From Kineosporia rhizophila (GTDB lineage Bacteria; Actinomycetota; Actinomycetes; Actinomycetales; Kineosporiaceae), in the NCBI RefSeq assembly GCF_021277265.1, contig NZ_JAJSOH010000047.1:1-38070 (forward strand): a DNA stretch of 38,070 nt, in the 5' to 3' direction. The stretch's first letter is position 1. Each line of letters starts with the position of its first letter. A program made the position numbers and the translations under genes. The notes under the pieces are model-generated. The model saw only the letters and a list, made by a program, of their open reading frames with translations, had not been told where the DNA came from and did no database searches. Below, piece by piece: positions 8,987 through 17,250 of the stretch.

Positions 8987-9004
8987 TGACACCAAAAGGT
9001 GTCA
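8987..9004. promoter_or_regulatory. inverted repeat, possible operator or small hairpin
   Basis: TGACACCAAAAGGTGTCA has two perfect 7-base arms around AAAA. It could act as an operator or, in RNA, a small stem-loop. A related CGGCACCGTGTGTCG lies just downstream. Confidence 0.35.
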
Positions 9005-9259
9005 ACAAACAAAACGGCACCGTGTGTCGAAATCAAGGCGGGCGTACCCACCGAGCCCGTCCGATCGTCCTTTGATTTACCGCCCGAAGCCGTGCCGTAA
9101 ATACCGGGCCCACGCGGGTGCACGCAAAACCACTGCCCGACAGAGCATTTCAACCATGAATTAAGTTACTTCAACCGTTCGTAAAGCTGCAGGTCAGGGC
9201 GGTTATGAACAAAGGGCCAAAGCGATACCCCGCGCGTCGGAGAGGTTCTGTGCGGGTCG

Positions 9260-9265
9260 TATGCT
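9260..9265 (+). promoter_or_regulatory. candidate -10 element for nuo (upstream)
   Basis: TATGCT fits the actinobacterial TANNNT -10 pattern and would place transcription start near 9272, inside the Rex-like operator. The -35 at 9237 (TCGGAG, 17-base spacing) is poor. A second hexamer, TAGGAT at 9340-9345, is a better -10 and would start RNA near 9352 with a leader of about 60 bases before nuoA, but its -35 is also poor. I cannot choose between them. Confidence 0.3.
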
Positions 9266-9269
9266 GTGC

Positions 9270-9287
9270 ACGTGAATCACTTCACAA
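9270..9287. promoter_or_regulatory. Rex-type operator (ROP) upstream of nuoA
   Basis: ACGTGAATCACTTCACAA matches the known Rex operator TGTGAA-N4-TTCACA with one arm perfect (TTCACA) and the other differing at one base (CGTGAA). Rex is a repressor released by high NADH/NAD+; in Streptomyces it controls respiratory genes. The site lies 128 bases before the nuoA start and just downstream of a -10-like TATGCT, a position suited to blocking transcription. The match is seen in the sequence; binding is inferred. Confidence 0.6.
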
Positions 9288-9414
9288 GCGATCGCGACGG
9301 TGCGGTACGCCCTGTGCCGTCCGCGAATACGCAGGCCCCTAGGATGGGCGCGCCCCGGGCGGCCTGCCGGATGCCCGGGTGTTCAACGGCGAAGAGTTCG
9401 GGAGGGCTGCTGTC

Positions 9415-9774
9415 GTGAACCCCTACGTTCCGATCCTGGCTCTGATGGCGATCGGCGGCGGGTTCGCCGTCTTCTCCATCGTCGCCGGGGCCCTCTCCGG
9501 CCCCAAGCGGTACAACCGGGCCAAGCTGGACGCGTACGAGTGCGGTATCGAGCCCACCCCGCAGGCCGCGGGCGGTGGCCGCTTCCCGGTGAAGTACTAC
9601 CTGGTCGCGATGCTGTTCATCGTCTTCGACATCGAGAGCGTCTTCCTCCTGCCCTTCGCGGTCGCGTTCGACTCCCTGGGGGTCTTCGCGCTGGTCGAGA
9701 TGGTGCTCTTCGTGATCACCGTCTTCATCGCCTACGCCTACGTGTGGCGCCGCGGCGGCCTGGAGTGGGACTGA
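9415..9774 (+). CDS. nuoA: NADH-quinone oxidoreductase subunit A
   Basis: A 119-residue membrane subunit of respiratory complex I with three expected transmembrane helices, sitting near the quinone entrance. Marks: SGPKRYNRAKLDAYECGIEP (with the cysteine-containing loop that closes over the quinone site), FPVKYYLVAMLFIVFDIESVFLLPF and the C-terminal WRRGGLEWD. The reading frame could start at a GTG at 9379, but the GTG at 9415 is chosen: it has GGAGGG eight bases upstream and gives MNPYVPILAL, matching the length and start of Streptomyces NuoA as I recall it. First gene of the nuo operon. Confidence 0.96.
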   Translation: MNPYVPILALMAIGGGFAVFSIVAGALSGPKRYNRAKLDAYECGIEPTPQAAGGGRFPVKYYLVAMLFIVFDIESVFLLPFAVAFDSLGVFALVEMVLFVITVFIAYAYVWRRGGLEWD

Positions 9775-9799
9775 AAACCCGCGGGACAGAGGAAATCTA

Positions 9800-10354
9800 A
9801 TGGGTATCGAAGAGAAGCTTCCCAGCGGTTTCATGCTGACCTCGGTCGAGGTGCTGGCCGGGTACATGCGTAAGGCCTCGCTCTGGCCGGCCACGTTCGG
9901 CCTGGCCTGCTGCGCGATCGAGATGATGACCACCGGCGCTCCGCGCTACGACCTGGCCCGGTTCGGCATGGAGGTGTTCCGCGCCTCCCCCCGCCAGGCC
10001 GACCTGATGATCGTGGCGGGCCGGGTGAGCCAGAAGATGGCCCCCGTCGTGCGCCAGGTCTACGACCAGATGGTCGAGCCGAAATGGGTTCTGTCGATGG
10101 GGGTCTGCGCCTCCTCCGGCGGGATGTTCAACAACTACGCGATCGTCCAGGGCGTCGACCACATCGTCCCGGTCGACATCTACCTGCCCGGCTGCCCGCC
10201 CCGTCCGGAGATGCTGATCAACGCCATCCTCGAGCTGCACAAGCAGATCGAGAAGATGCCGCTCGGCGTCAACCGGGACGAGGCCGCCCGGGCCGCCGAG
10301 GAGGCGGCCCTCAAGGCGATCCCCACCTCCCAGATGAAGGGCCTGCTCCGGTGA
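9800..10354 (+). CDS. nuoB: NADH-quinone oxidoreductase subunit B
   Basis: This 184-residue subunit carries the terminal iron-sulfur cluster N2 that reduces menaquinone. The four ligands are visible: adjacent C37-C38 in LACCAIEMM, C103 in GVCASSGGMF and C132 in YLPGCPPRPE. The start ATG at 9800 follows nuoA by 25 bases with an AGAGGA ribosome site. The stop overlaps the nuoC start in GTGA. The C-terminal 35 residues (KMPLGVNRDEAARAAEEAALKAI) form an extra charged helix, longer than in some bacteria but usual for actinobacteria. Confidence 0.97.
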   Translation: MGIEEKLPSGFMLTSVEVLAGYMRKASLWPATFGLACCAIEMMTTGAPRYDLARFGMEVFRASPRQADLMIVAGRVSQKMAPVVRQVYDQMVEPKWVLSMGVCASSGGMFNNYAIVQGVDHIVPVDIYLPGCPPRPEMLINAILELHKQIEKMPLGVNRDEAARAAEEAALKAIPTSQMKGLLR

Positions 10355-11061
10355 CCGACGGCATCGACGAGCCCGGCGAACTCTCGGTCAACACCCCGGT
10401 GGCCGAGGTGGTCACCACCCGCCACGGCATGTTCGGCAACCGGGACTCGGGCGACACCTCGGGTTTCGGCGGGCTCACCCGCAGCGTGGCCATGCCGGCG
10501 CCCACGCCCCGCCCCTACGGCGGCTGGTTCGACGGCGTGGTCGACGCCCTGGCCGAGGCCCTCACCGCGGGCGGTACCGATCCTGGTGCGGCGATCGAGT
10601 CGGTGGTCGTCGACCGCGGCGAGATCACCTTCTACATCCGCCGGGAGCACCTGCTCGCCGTGGTGAAGAGCCTGCGCGACGAGCCCGACCTGCGGTTCGA
10701 GATGTTCTCCGGGGTCAGCGGCGTGCACTACCCCGACGCCCACGGCCGTGAACTGCGGGCGGTGTACCACCTCACCTCGATCACCCACACCCGCCGGGTG
10801 CGGCTCGAGGTCGCGGCGCCCGACAGCGACCGGCACATCCCCTCGGTCGTCGAGATCTACCCCAGCGCCGACTGGCACGAACGCGAGACGTGGGACTTCT
10901 TCGGGCTGATCTTCGACGGTCACCCGGCCCTGACCCGCATCCAGATGCCCGACGACTGGCCGGGCCACCCCCAGCGCAAGGACTATCCGCTCGGCGGGAT
11001 CCCGGTGGAGTACAAGGGCGCCACCATCCCGCCGCCGGACACGAGGAGGTCGTACAACTGA
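10351..11061 (+). CDS. nuoC: NADH-quinone oxidoreductase subunit C
   Basis: A 236-residue peripheral-arm subunit that packs against NuoD. The signature RELRAVYHLTSI, then HERETWDFFGLIFDGHP, RIQMPDDWPGHPQRKDYPLGG and PVEYKG, is intact. The first 60 or so residues are low-complexity and variable. GTG at 10351 is chosen because it overlaps the nuoB stop (GTGA) and gives a normal length; a longer in-frame opening to 10084 would only read across nuoB. The stop overlaps the nuoD start by one base (TGATG). Confidence 0.95.
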   Translation: MTDGIDEPGELSVNTPVAEVVTTRHGMFGNRDSGDTSGFGGLTRSVAMPAPTPRPYGGWFDGVVDALAEALTAGGTDPGAAIESVVVDRGEITFYIRREHLLAVVKSLRDEPDLRFEMFSGVSGVHYPDAHGRELRAVYHLTSITHTRRVRLEVAAPDSDRHIPSVVEIYPSADWHERETWDFFGLIFDGHPALTRIQMPDDWPGHPQRKDYPLGGIPVEYKGATIPPPDTRRSYN

Positions 11062-12401
11062 TGGCCGAATCAACGATCGACCCGGGCCCGGACGCCGAGG
11101 CCGAAGAGGGCAGGGTCTTCACCTCTTCCGGCGGCGACTGGGCCGACATCGCCGAGGAGGCGGTGAGTCTCGGCGAGGAACGCATCGTCGTGAACATGGG
11201 CCCGCAGCACCCGTCCACCCACGGCGTGCTCCGGCTGATCCTCGAGATCGACGGCGAGACGGTGACCGAGGCCCGCTGCGGCATCGGCTACCTCCACACC
11301 GGCATCGAGAAGAACATGGAGTTCCGCACCTGGACCCAGGGCGTCACCTTCTGCACGCGGATGGACTACCTGTCCCCGTTGTACCAGGAGGCCGCCTACT
11401 GTCTAGGCGTCGAGAAGCTTCTCGGCATCACCGACGACATCCCTGAGCGGGCCAGCATCATCCGGGTCCTGCTGATGGAGCTCAACCGGGTCAGCTCGCA
11501 CCTGGTCGCGCTGGCCACCGGCGGCATGGAGATCGGCGCGCTGACCGTGATGACGGTCGGGTTCCGCGAGCGCGAGGTGGTCCTGCACCTGCTCGAGCTG
11601 ATCACCGGCCTGCGGATGAACCACGCGTTCATCCGGCCCGGCGGCCTGGCCCAGGACCTGCCCCCCGGCGCGATCGACCGGATCCGCGAGGACATCCCGG
11701 TGCTGCGCCGCGGGATCTCCGACCTGGAGAAGCTGAACAACGAGAACCCGCTGGTCAAGGCCCGGCTGCAGGACGTCGGCTACCTCGACCTGACCGGCTG
11801 CATGGCGCTCGGCGTGACCGGGCCGATGCTGCGCTCCACCGGTTTCCCGCACGACCTGCGCAAGACCGAGCCGTACTGCGGGTACGAGACGTACGACTTC
11901 GACGTGCAGACCTGGGACACCAACGACGCCTACGGCCGGCTGCGGATCCGGATCAACGAGATGAAGGAGTCGCTCAAGATCGTCGAGCAGACTCTCGACC
12001 GGCTGCAGGAGATGGGCCCCGGCCCGGTCATGGTCGGCGACAAGAAGATCGCCTGGCCGGCCCAGCTGGCCATCGGCGGTGACGGGATGGGCAACAGCCT
12101 GGACCACATCAAGCAGATCATGGGCACCTCGATGGAGGCCCTGATCCACCACTTCAAGCTGGTCACCGAGGGCTTCCGGGTCCCCGCGGGCCAGGTCTAC
12201 CAGGCCGTCGAGTCGCCCCGCGGCGAGCTCGGGGTGCACCTGGTGTCGGACGGCGGAACCCGGCCCTACCGGGCCCATTTCCGGGATCCGTCGTTCCACA
12301 ACCTGCAGGCGATGGCGGCGTTGAGTGAGGGCGGGCAGGTGGCCGACGTGATCGTGGCCGTGGCATCGATCGACCCGGTGATGGGGGGCGTCGACCGCTG
12401 A
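11061..12401 (+). CDS. nuoD: NADH-quinone oxidoreductase subunit D
   Basis: The 446-residue 49-kDa-type subunit that forms the quinone-binding cavity with NuoB. NMGPQHPSTHGVLR contains H50, and RMDYLSP contains Y104, equivalent to the histidine and tyrosine that contact the quinone head group in known complex I structures. Also seen are CGIGYLHTGIEKNME, RVSSHLVALATGGMEIGA and the C-terminal ESPRGELGVHLVSDGG. The N-terminal 35 residues are acidic and variable. ATG at 11061 is preceded by GAGGAGG about 13 bases upstream. It overlaps nuoC and nuoE by one base on each side. Confidence 0.97.
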   Translation: MAESTIDPGPDAEAEEGRVFTSSGGDWADIAEEAVSLGEERIVVNMGPQHPSTHGVLRLILEIDGETVTEARCGIGYLHTGIEKNMEFRTWTQGVTFCTRMDYLSPLYQEAAYCLGVEKLLGITDDIPERASIIRVLLMELNRVSSHLVALATGGMEIGALTVMTVGFREREVVLHLLELITGLRMNHAFIRPGGLAQDLPPGAIDRIREDIPVLRRGISDLEKLNNENPLVKARLQDVGYLDLTGCMALGVTGPMLRSTGFPHDLRKTEPYCGYETYDFDVQTWDTNDAYGRLRIRINEMKESLKIVEQTLDRLQEMGPGPVMVGDKKIAWPAQLAIGGDGMGNSLDHIKQIMGTSMEALIHHFKLVTEGFRVPAGQVYQAVESPRGELGVHLVSDGGTRPYRAHFRDPSFHNLQAMAALSEGGQVADVIVAVASIDPVMGGVDR

Positions 12402-13282
12402 TGTCGCTCTCCGCCGAGGCCGTCGAACGGCTCTCCACCCAGTCGCACGAGATCATCGCCCGCTACCCGCAGCCGCGCAGCGCCCTGCTGCCGATGCTGC
12501 ACCTGATGCAGAGCGAAGAGGGCTACGTCAGCCCGGACGGGATCGCGCTGTGCGCGCAGATCCTCGGCCTGAGCACGGCCGAGGTCTCGGCCGTGGCCAC
12601 CTTCTACACGCAGTACAAGCGCCACCCCAACGGTGAGTACACGGTCGGGGTCTGCACCAACACGCTGTGCGCGGTGATGGGCGGCGACGCGATCTTCGAG
12701 ACGCTCGAGGAGCACCTCGGGGTCGGGCACGACGAGACCACCGAGGACGGCAAGATCACCCTCGAGCGGATCGAGTGCAACGCGGCCTGCGACTTCGCCC
12801 CGGTGATGATGGTGAACTGGGAGTTCTTCGACAACCAGACGCCGTCCTCGGCCCGGGGGGTCTGCGACCGGCTGCGCGCCGGTGAGGCCGTGGCCCCCAC
12901 CCGGGGCCCGGACAGCGTGCCCACCTTCAAAGAGGTCTCGCACGTGCTGGCGGGTTTCAACGACGGACGGGCGTCCCAGGGAGTCGGGGCCGGTGCCCCT
13001 TCGCTTCGGGGCACCTTGCTGGCGGCCGAGAAGGGCTGGCAGGCACCTGGTCCCGCGGGTACCGGTGGTCCCTCTTCAGAACAAGGGACGCCCACGGTGC
13101 CCGCCGCGACCGCGTCGGCGGCCGCTGATGTCCAGAACCGCGAGGCCCGCAGCAGCGGTTCCGACGCCCCGGCGGTCGACCCGGGCACCAAGGAGCGGGC
13201 GGGCACCGAGGCGGGCAAACCCCCGGCCGAGGCCACCCGCGGCGAGAACGACCCCGGTACCGGCACGGAGAAGAAGGGCTGA
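12401..13282 (+). CDS. nuoE: NADH-quinone oxidoreductase subunit E with long disordered tail
   Basis: The [2Fe-2S] (N1a) subunit of the NADH-input module. Cluster ligands C85 and C90 (VCTNTLC) and C126 and C130 (ECNAAC) are all present in a thioredoxin-like domain spanning about residues 10-185. The protein is 293 residues, against about 165 in E. coli: residues about 186-293 are an Ala/Pro/Gly/Thr-rich, probably disordered extension. The DNA of this tail holds two perfect stem-loops (12992-13015, 13068-13089). It starts by a one-base overlap with nuoD and ends six bases before nuoF. Confidence 0.95.
   Translation: MSLSAEAVERLSTQSHEIIARYPQPRSALLPMLHLMQSEEGYVSPDGIALCAQILGLSTAEVSAVATFYTQYKRHPNGEYTVGVCTNTLCAVMGGDAIFETLEEHLGVGHDETTEDGKITLERIECNAACDFAPVMMVNWEFFDNQTPSSARGVCDRLRAGEAVAPTRGPDSVPTFKEVSHVLAGFNDGRASQGVGAGAPSLRGTLLAAEKGWQAPGPAGTGGPSSEQGTPTVPAATASAAADVQNREARSSGSDAPAVDPGTKERAGTEAGKPPAEATRGENDPGTGTEKKG
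12992..13089 (+). other. two stem-loops within the nuoE 3' coding region
   Basis: GGTGCCCC (12992-12999) pairs perfectly with GGGGCACC (13008-13015) across an 8-base loop, and GTCCCT (13068-13073) pairs with AGGGAC (13084-13089). Both lie in the poorly conserved tail of nuoE, just before nuoF. They might tune mRNA stability within the operon, or be chance in GC-rich DNA. Confidence 0.3.
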
Positions 13283-13288
13283 GTTCCG

Positions 13289-14608
13289 ATGGCTGACGAG
13301 CGTGTTCCGGTGACTCTGACACCCGTGCTGTCGAAGCACTGGGACGAGGCCGAGTCCTGGACGCTGGAGAGTTACGAGCGCAACGGCGGCTACCAGGCGC
13401 TGCGTAAGGCGCTGGCGATGGTCCCGGAGGACGTGGTCACCACGGTCAAGGACTCGGGCCTGCGCGGTCGCGGCGGGGCCGGCTTCCCCACCGGGCTGAA
13501 GTGGAGCTTCCTGCCCAAGCCGGACGGCAACCCGCGCTACCTGGTGATCAACGCGGACGAGTCGGAACCCGGCACCTGTAAAGACATCCCGCTGATGATG
13601 GCCACCCCGCAGTACCTGATCGAGGGGGCGATCATCACCTGCCACGCGATCCGGGCCGAGCGGGCGTTCATCTACCTGCGCGGCGAGGTCGTGCACGTGT
13701 ACCGCCGCCTGCTGGCCGCCGTCGAAGAGGCGCGGGCCGCGGGGTATCTCGGCGAGAACGTGCTGGGCTCGGGGCAGAACATCGACATCGTGGTGCACGC
13801 CGGGGCCGGCGCCTACATCTGTGGTGAAGAGACCGCGCTGCTCGACTCTCTCGAGGGCCGGCGCGGACAGCCCCGGCTGAAGCCGCCTTTCCCGGCCGTG
13901 GCCGGTCTGTACGCCCGCCCCACGGTGGTGAACAACGTCGAGTCGATCGCCAGCGTGCCCTCGATCATCGACAACGGCGCGTCCTGGTTCTCCGGCATGG
14001 GCACCGCGAAGTCGGCCGGTTTCGGCTTCTTCTCGCTCTCCGGGCACGTGCAGCAGCCCGGTCAGTACGAGGCCCCGCTGGGCATCACCCTGCGCGAGCT
14101 GATCGACATGGCCGGCGGCATGCGCGAGGGCCACGAGCTGAAGTTCTGGACGCCGGGCGGCTCGTCCACCCCGATGTTCACCGCCGAGCACCTCGACATC
14201 CCGCTGGACTTCGAGAGCACCGGGGCGGCCGGCTCGATGCTCGGCACCCGGGCGCTGCAGATCTTCGACGAGACGGTCTGCGTGGTCCGGGCGGTACTGC
14301 GCTGGACCGAGTTCTACGCGCACGAGTCGTGCGGCAAGTGCACCCCCTGCCGGGAGGGCACCTACTGGCTGGTGCAGGTGCTGCGCCAGCTCGAGAACGG
14401 CCAGGGCGTCCCGGAGGACCTGGAACGCCTGCTGGACATCTGCGACAACATCCTGGGCCGTTCGTTCTGCGCCCTCGGCGACGGTGCGACCAGCCCGATC
14501 AGCTCGTCGATCAAGTACTTCCGAGACGAGTACCTGCTTCACCTGACCGAGGGCGCCTGCCCGTTCGACCCGGTGAAGTCCACGCTCTTCGCTGGAGTGA
14601 ACGCCTGA
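13289..14608 (+). CDS. nuoF: NADH-quinone oxidoreductase subunit F
   Basis: The 439-residue subunit that binds NADH and FMN and carries cluster N3. The glycine-rich GLRGRGGAGFPTGLKW (residues 58-72) and the NADESEPGTCKD and GAGAYICGEETALLDSLEG motifs form the FMN/NADH site; the [4Fe-4S] ligands are C348, C351 and C354 in ESCGKCTPCREG plus C394 in RSFCALGD. The start ATG at 13289 lies six bases after nuoE. The stop shares one base with the nuoG start. Length is normal. Confidence 0.97.
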   Translation: MADERVPVTLTPVLSKHWDEAESWTLESYERNGGYQALRKALAMVPEDVVTTVKDSGLRGRGGAGFPTGLKWSFLPKPDGNPRYLVINADESEPGTCKDIPLMMATPQYLIEGAIITCHAIRAERAFIYLRGEVVHVYRRLLAAVEEARAAGYLGENVLGSGQNIDIVVHAGAGAYICGEETALLDSLEGRRGQPRLKPPFPAVAGLYARPTVVNNVESIASVPSIIDNGASWFSGMGTAKSAGFGFFSLSGHVQQPGQYEAPLGITLRELIDMAGGMREGHELKFWTPGGSSTPMFTAEHLDIPLDFESTGAAGSMLGTRALQIFDETVCVVRAVLRWTEFYAHESCGKCTPCREGTYWLVQVLRQLENGQGVPEDLERLLDICDNILGRSFCALGDGATSPISSSIKYFRDEYLLHLTEGACPFDPVKSTLFAGVNA

Positions 14609-17247
14609 TGACTGTGACTGAGCCCTCGAAGGCGGCGGTCGACCTGGTCACCCTGACCATCGACGGGATCGAGGTCAGCGTGCCCAAGGGCACCCTGCTG
14701 ATCCGCGCCGCCGAGGAACTGGGGATCGCGATCCCGCGGTTCTGCGACCACCCCCTGCTGGCCCCGGCCGGCGCCTGCCGGCAGTGCCTGGTCGAGGTGG
14801 CCATGCCGGACCGGGAGGGGAACGTGCGGCCGATGCCCAAGCCGCAGGCCTCCTGCACGATGACGGCCACCCCCGGGATGGTGGTCAAGACCCAGCTCAC
14901 CTCGGCGGTCTCGGAGAAGGCCCAGCGCGGGGTGATGGAACTCCTGCTGATCAACCACCCGCTCGACTGCCCGGTCTGCGACAAGGGCGGGGAGTGCCCG
15001 CTGCAGAACCAGGCGCTCGCCAACGGCCGCTCGGAGAGCCGGTTCACCGAGGTCAAGCGCACCTTCCCGAAGCCGATCCGGATCTCCACCCAGGTCCTGC
15101 TCGACCGCGAGCGCTGCATCCTGTGCCAGCGCTGCACCCGCTTCTCCAAGGAGATCGCCGGCGACCCGTTCATCGACCTGCAGATGCGCGGGGCGCACCA
15201 GCAGATCGGGACGTTCTCGCCGGGGGTGCTCGACTTCCACGTCGACCTGCCCTTCCCGGCGGTGCGCACCAGCGAGGAGCTCGAGCCGACCGTCGCCTCG
15301 CACGTCCAGGGCACGCCGAAGGGCATGGACGAGTCGCGCGGCACCGGCCACGCCCACGTCACCGGCACCTACGCGGCCGACGACCTGGCCAGTGCGCGCA
15401 CCCAGGGCGAGTCGCTGCTGGACGAGTCCGGCCAGCCGTTCGCCAGCTACTTCTCCGGCAACACGATCCAGATCTGCCCGGTCGGCGCGCTGACCGGCGC
15501 GGCCTACCGGTTCAAGGCCCGGCCGTTCGACCTGGTCTCCACCAAGGGCGTGTGCGAGCACTGCTCCAGCGGCTGCGCGCTGCGGGTCGACCACCGTCGC
15601 GGCAAGGTCACCCGGCGCCTGGCCGCCGACGACCCGGCGGTGAACGAGGAGTGGAACTGCGACAAGGGCCGCTGGGCCTTCAACTGGGCCACCGGCGCCG
15701 ACCGGCTCACCCACCCGCTGGTGCGTGACCCGGAAACCGGTGAGCTGGAGCCGGTCTCGTGGCCCTATGCGCTGCAGGTGGCGGCCGAAGGGCTGCTGCG
15801 GGCCCGCCAGGCCGGGGGAGTCGGGGTGCTGCCCGGCGGCCGGCTGACCGTCGAGGACGCCTACGCCTACGCCAAGTTCGCCCGCGTGGTGCTGCGGACC
15901 AACGACGTCGACTTCCGCGCCCGGTCGCACTCGGCCGAGGAGGAGGCCTTCCTCGGTCACGCCGTGGCCGGTACCGGTCTGGGCGTCACCTTCGCCGAGC
16001 TGGAGGCCGCACCGTCGGTGCTCCTGGCCGGTCTGGAGGCCGAGGAGGAGGCCGCGAGCATCTTCCTGCGGCTACGTAAGTCGGTGCTCAAGGGCAGCAA
16101 GCAGGTCTTCTCGATCGCCCCCTGGGCCACCCGGGGCCTGATCAAGCTGTCCGGCACGCTGCTGGAGACCAGGCCCGGCCAGGAGGCCGCCGCCCTGGGC
16201 ACCCCGGCCGCCGCCGAGGCGGTGGCCGCGCCCGGGTCGATCATCCTGCTCGGCCCGCGCCTGACCGAGTCGCCCGGCGCCTACCAGGCCGCCCTCGCCC
16301 TGGCCGCGAGCACCGGGGCCCGGCTGGCCTGGGTGCCGCGCCGGGCCGGTGAGCGGGGTGCGGTCGAGGCCGGTGCCCTGCCCAGCCTGCTGCCCGGTGG
16401 CCGTCCGGTCGCCGACCCGGCCGCCCGGGTCGACATCGCCGCGGCGTGGGAGGTGGAGAGTCTGCCCACCGAACCGGGCCGCGACACCACCCGGATCATC
16501 GACGACGCGGCCGCGGGTCTGCTGCCCGGTCTGCTCGTCGGCGGTCTCGACCCGGACGACCTGCCCGACCCGGCCGCGGCCCGTGCGGCCCTCGAGACCG
16601 CCTCGTTCGTGGTCAGTCTCGAGGTCCGGGCGAGCGCGGTCACCGCCTACGCGGACGTGGTCCTGCCGGTCGCCCCGCCCGCCGAGAAGGGCGGCACCTT
16701 CCTGAACTGGGAGGGCCGCTGGCGGGAGTTCCCGCAGGCGCTCACCTCCGAGGCGCTCAGCGACGGCGAGGTGCTCGACGCGCTGGCCTCCGAGGCCGGC
16801 GAGTGGCTCGGACTGCGCGGTGAGAAGGCCGGTTTCGCCGAGCTGGCCCAGCTCGGCCGCTGGGAAGGTGCCCGGGCCGCCCAGCCCGAGGCACACACCG
16901 TCGAACCGGCCGGTGCCACGCTGCTGTCGACCTGGTCGATGCTGCTGGACAAGGGCCGGCTGCAGGACGGCGAGCCCTACCTGGCCGGCACCGCGCACCG
17001 GGCGGTCGCCCGGCTGTCCCCGGCCACCGCCGAGCAGCTCGGCCTGAGCCCGGGCACCACCGGCTCGGTGACGGTTTCCAACGACCGTGGGGAGATCACC
17101 TTGCCCGTCGCCCTCACCCCGATGCCCGACGGAGTGGTCTGGCTGCCCAGCAACTCCGCGGGCAGCCCGGTCCGGGCCCGGCTGGCGGCCGGCAACGGCG
17201 CCGCGGTCTCCGTCCGGCTCGCCGGCCACGCGCTGACGGGAGTCTGA
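14608..17247 (+). CDS. nuoG: NADH-quinone oxidoreductase subunit G with internal insertion
   Basis: The 879-residue large Fe-S subunit that conducts electrons through the peripheral arm. Visible ligands: [2Fe-2S] C46, C57, C60, C83; N5 site H117 with C121, C124, C130; N4 site C170, C173, C176 with C290 in QICPVG; and the extra N7-type set C316, C319, C323 and C351. Residues about 203-275 (15214-15432) are an insertion relative to the Streptomyces NuoG I recall, in which the GAHQQIG stretch is followed almost at once by FASYFSGNT. The C-terminal molybdopterin-like domain is degenerate, as usual. ATG at 14608 is chosen from the nuoF overlap and the ferredoxin-like N-terminus; the frame is open further upstream inside nuoF. 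Confidence 0.96.
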   Translation: MTVTEPSKAAVDLVTLTIDGIEVSVPKGTLLIRAAEELGIAIPRFCDHPLLAPAGACRQCLVEVAMPDREGNVRPMPKPQASCTMTATPGMVVKTQLTSAVSEKAQRGVMELLLINHPLDCPVCDKGGECPLQNQALANGRSESRFTEVKRTFPKPIRISTQVLLDRERCILCQRCTRFSKEIAGDPFIDLQMRGAHQQIGTFSPGVLDFHVDLPFPAVRTSEELEPTVASHVQGTPKGMDESRGTGHAHVTGTYAADDLASARTQGESLLDESGQPFASYFSGNTIQICPVGALTGAAYRFKARPFDLVSTKGVCEHCSSGCALRVDHRRGKVTRRLAADDPAVNEEWNCDKGRWAFNWATGADRLTHPLVRDPETGELEPVSWPYALQVAAEGLLRARQAGGVGVLPGGRLTVEDAYAYAKFARVVLRTNDVDFRARSHSAEEEAFLGHAVAGTGLGVTFAELEAAPSVLLAGLEAEEEAASIFLRLRKSVLKGSKQVFSIAPWATRGLIKLSGTLLETRPGQEAAALGTPAAAEAVAAPGSIILLGPRLTESPGAYQAALALAASTGARLAWVPRRAGERGAVEAGALPSLLPGGRPVADPAARVDIAAAWEVESLPTEPGRDTTRIIDDAAAGLLPGLLVGGLDPDDLPDPAAARAALETASFVVSLEVRASAVTAYADVVLPVAPPAEKGGTFLNWEGRWREFPQALTSEALSDGEVLDALASEAGEWLGLRGEKAGFAELAQLGRWEGARAAQPEAHTVEPAGATLLSTWSMLLDKGRLQDGEPYLAGTAHRAVARLSPATAEQLGLSPGTTGSVTVSNDRGEITLPVALTPMPDGVVWLPSNSAGSPVRARLAAGNGAAVSVRLAGHALTGV

Positions 17248-17250
17248 GCG

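Larger units (their letters stand above)
8813..9414. other. long non-coding leader/regulatory region before nuoA
   Basis: About 600 bases that are visibly less GC-rich than the rest of the window and show no codon bias in any frame. Short open frames exist on both strands but use rare codons and match nothing I know. The stretch holds three small palindromes (8917-8929, 8953-8965, 8987-9004), a Rex-type operator at 9270-9287 and two -10-like hexamers (TATGCT at 9260, TAGGAT at 9340). It most likely regulates the nuo operon; a small RNA cannot be excluded. Confidence 0.6.

Noticed and set aside
8827..9153. 108-residue open frame on the minus strand in the nuo leader region
   Set aside because: No ribosome site, irregular codon choice unlike the strong G/C third positions of true genes here, and no recognisable domain.
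9379..9414. Upstream GTG start for nuoA adding 12 residues
   Set aside because: No ribosome site before it; the GTG at 9415 has GGAGGG at good distance and gives the usual NuoA length.
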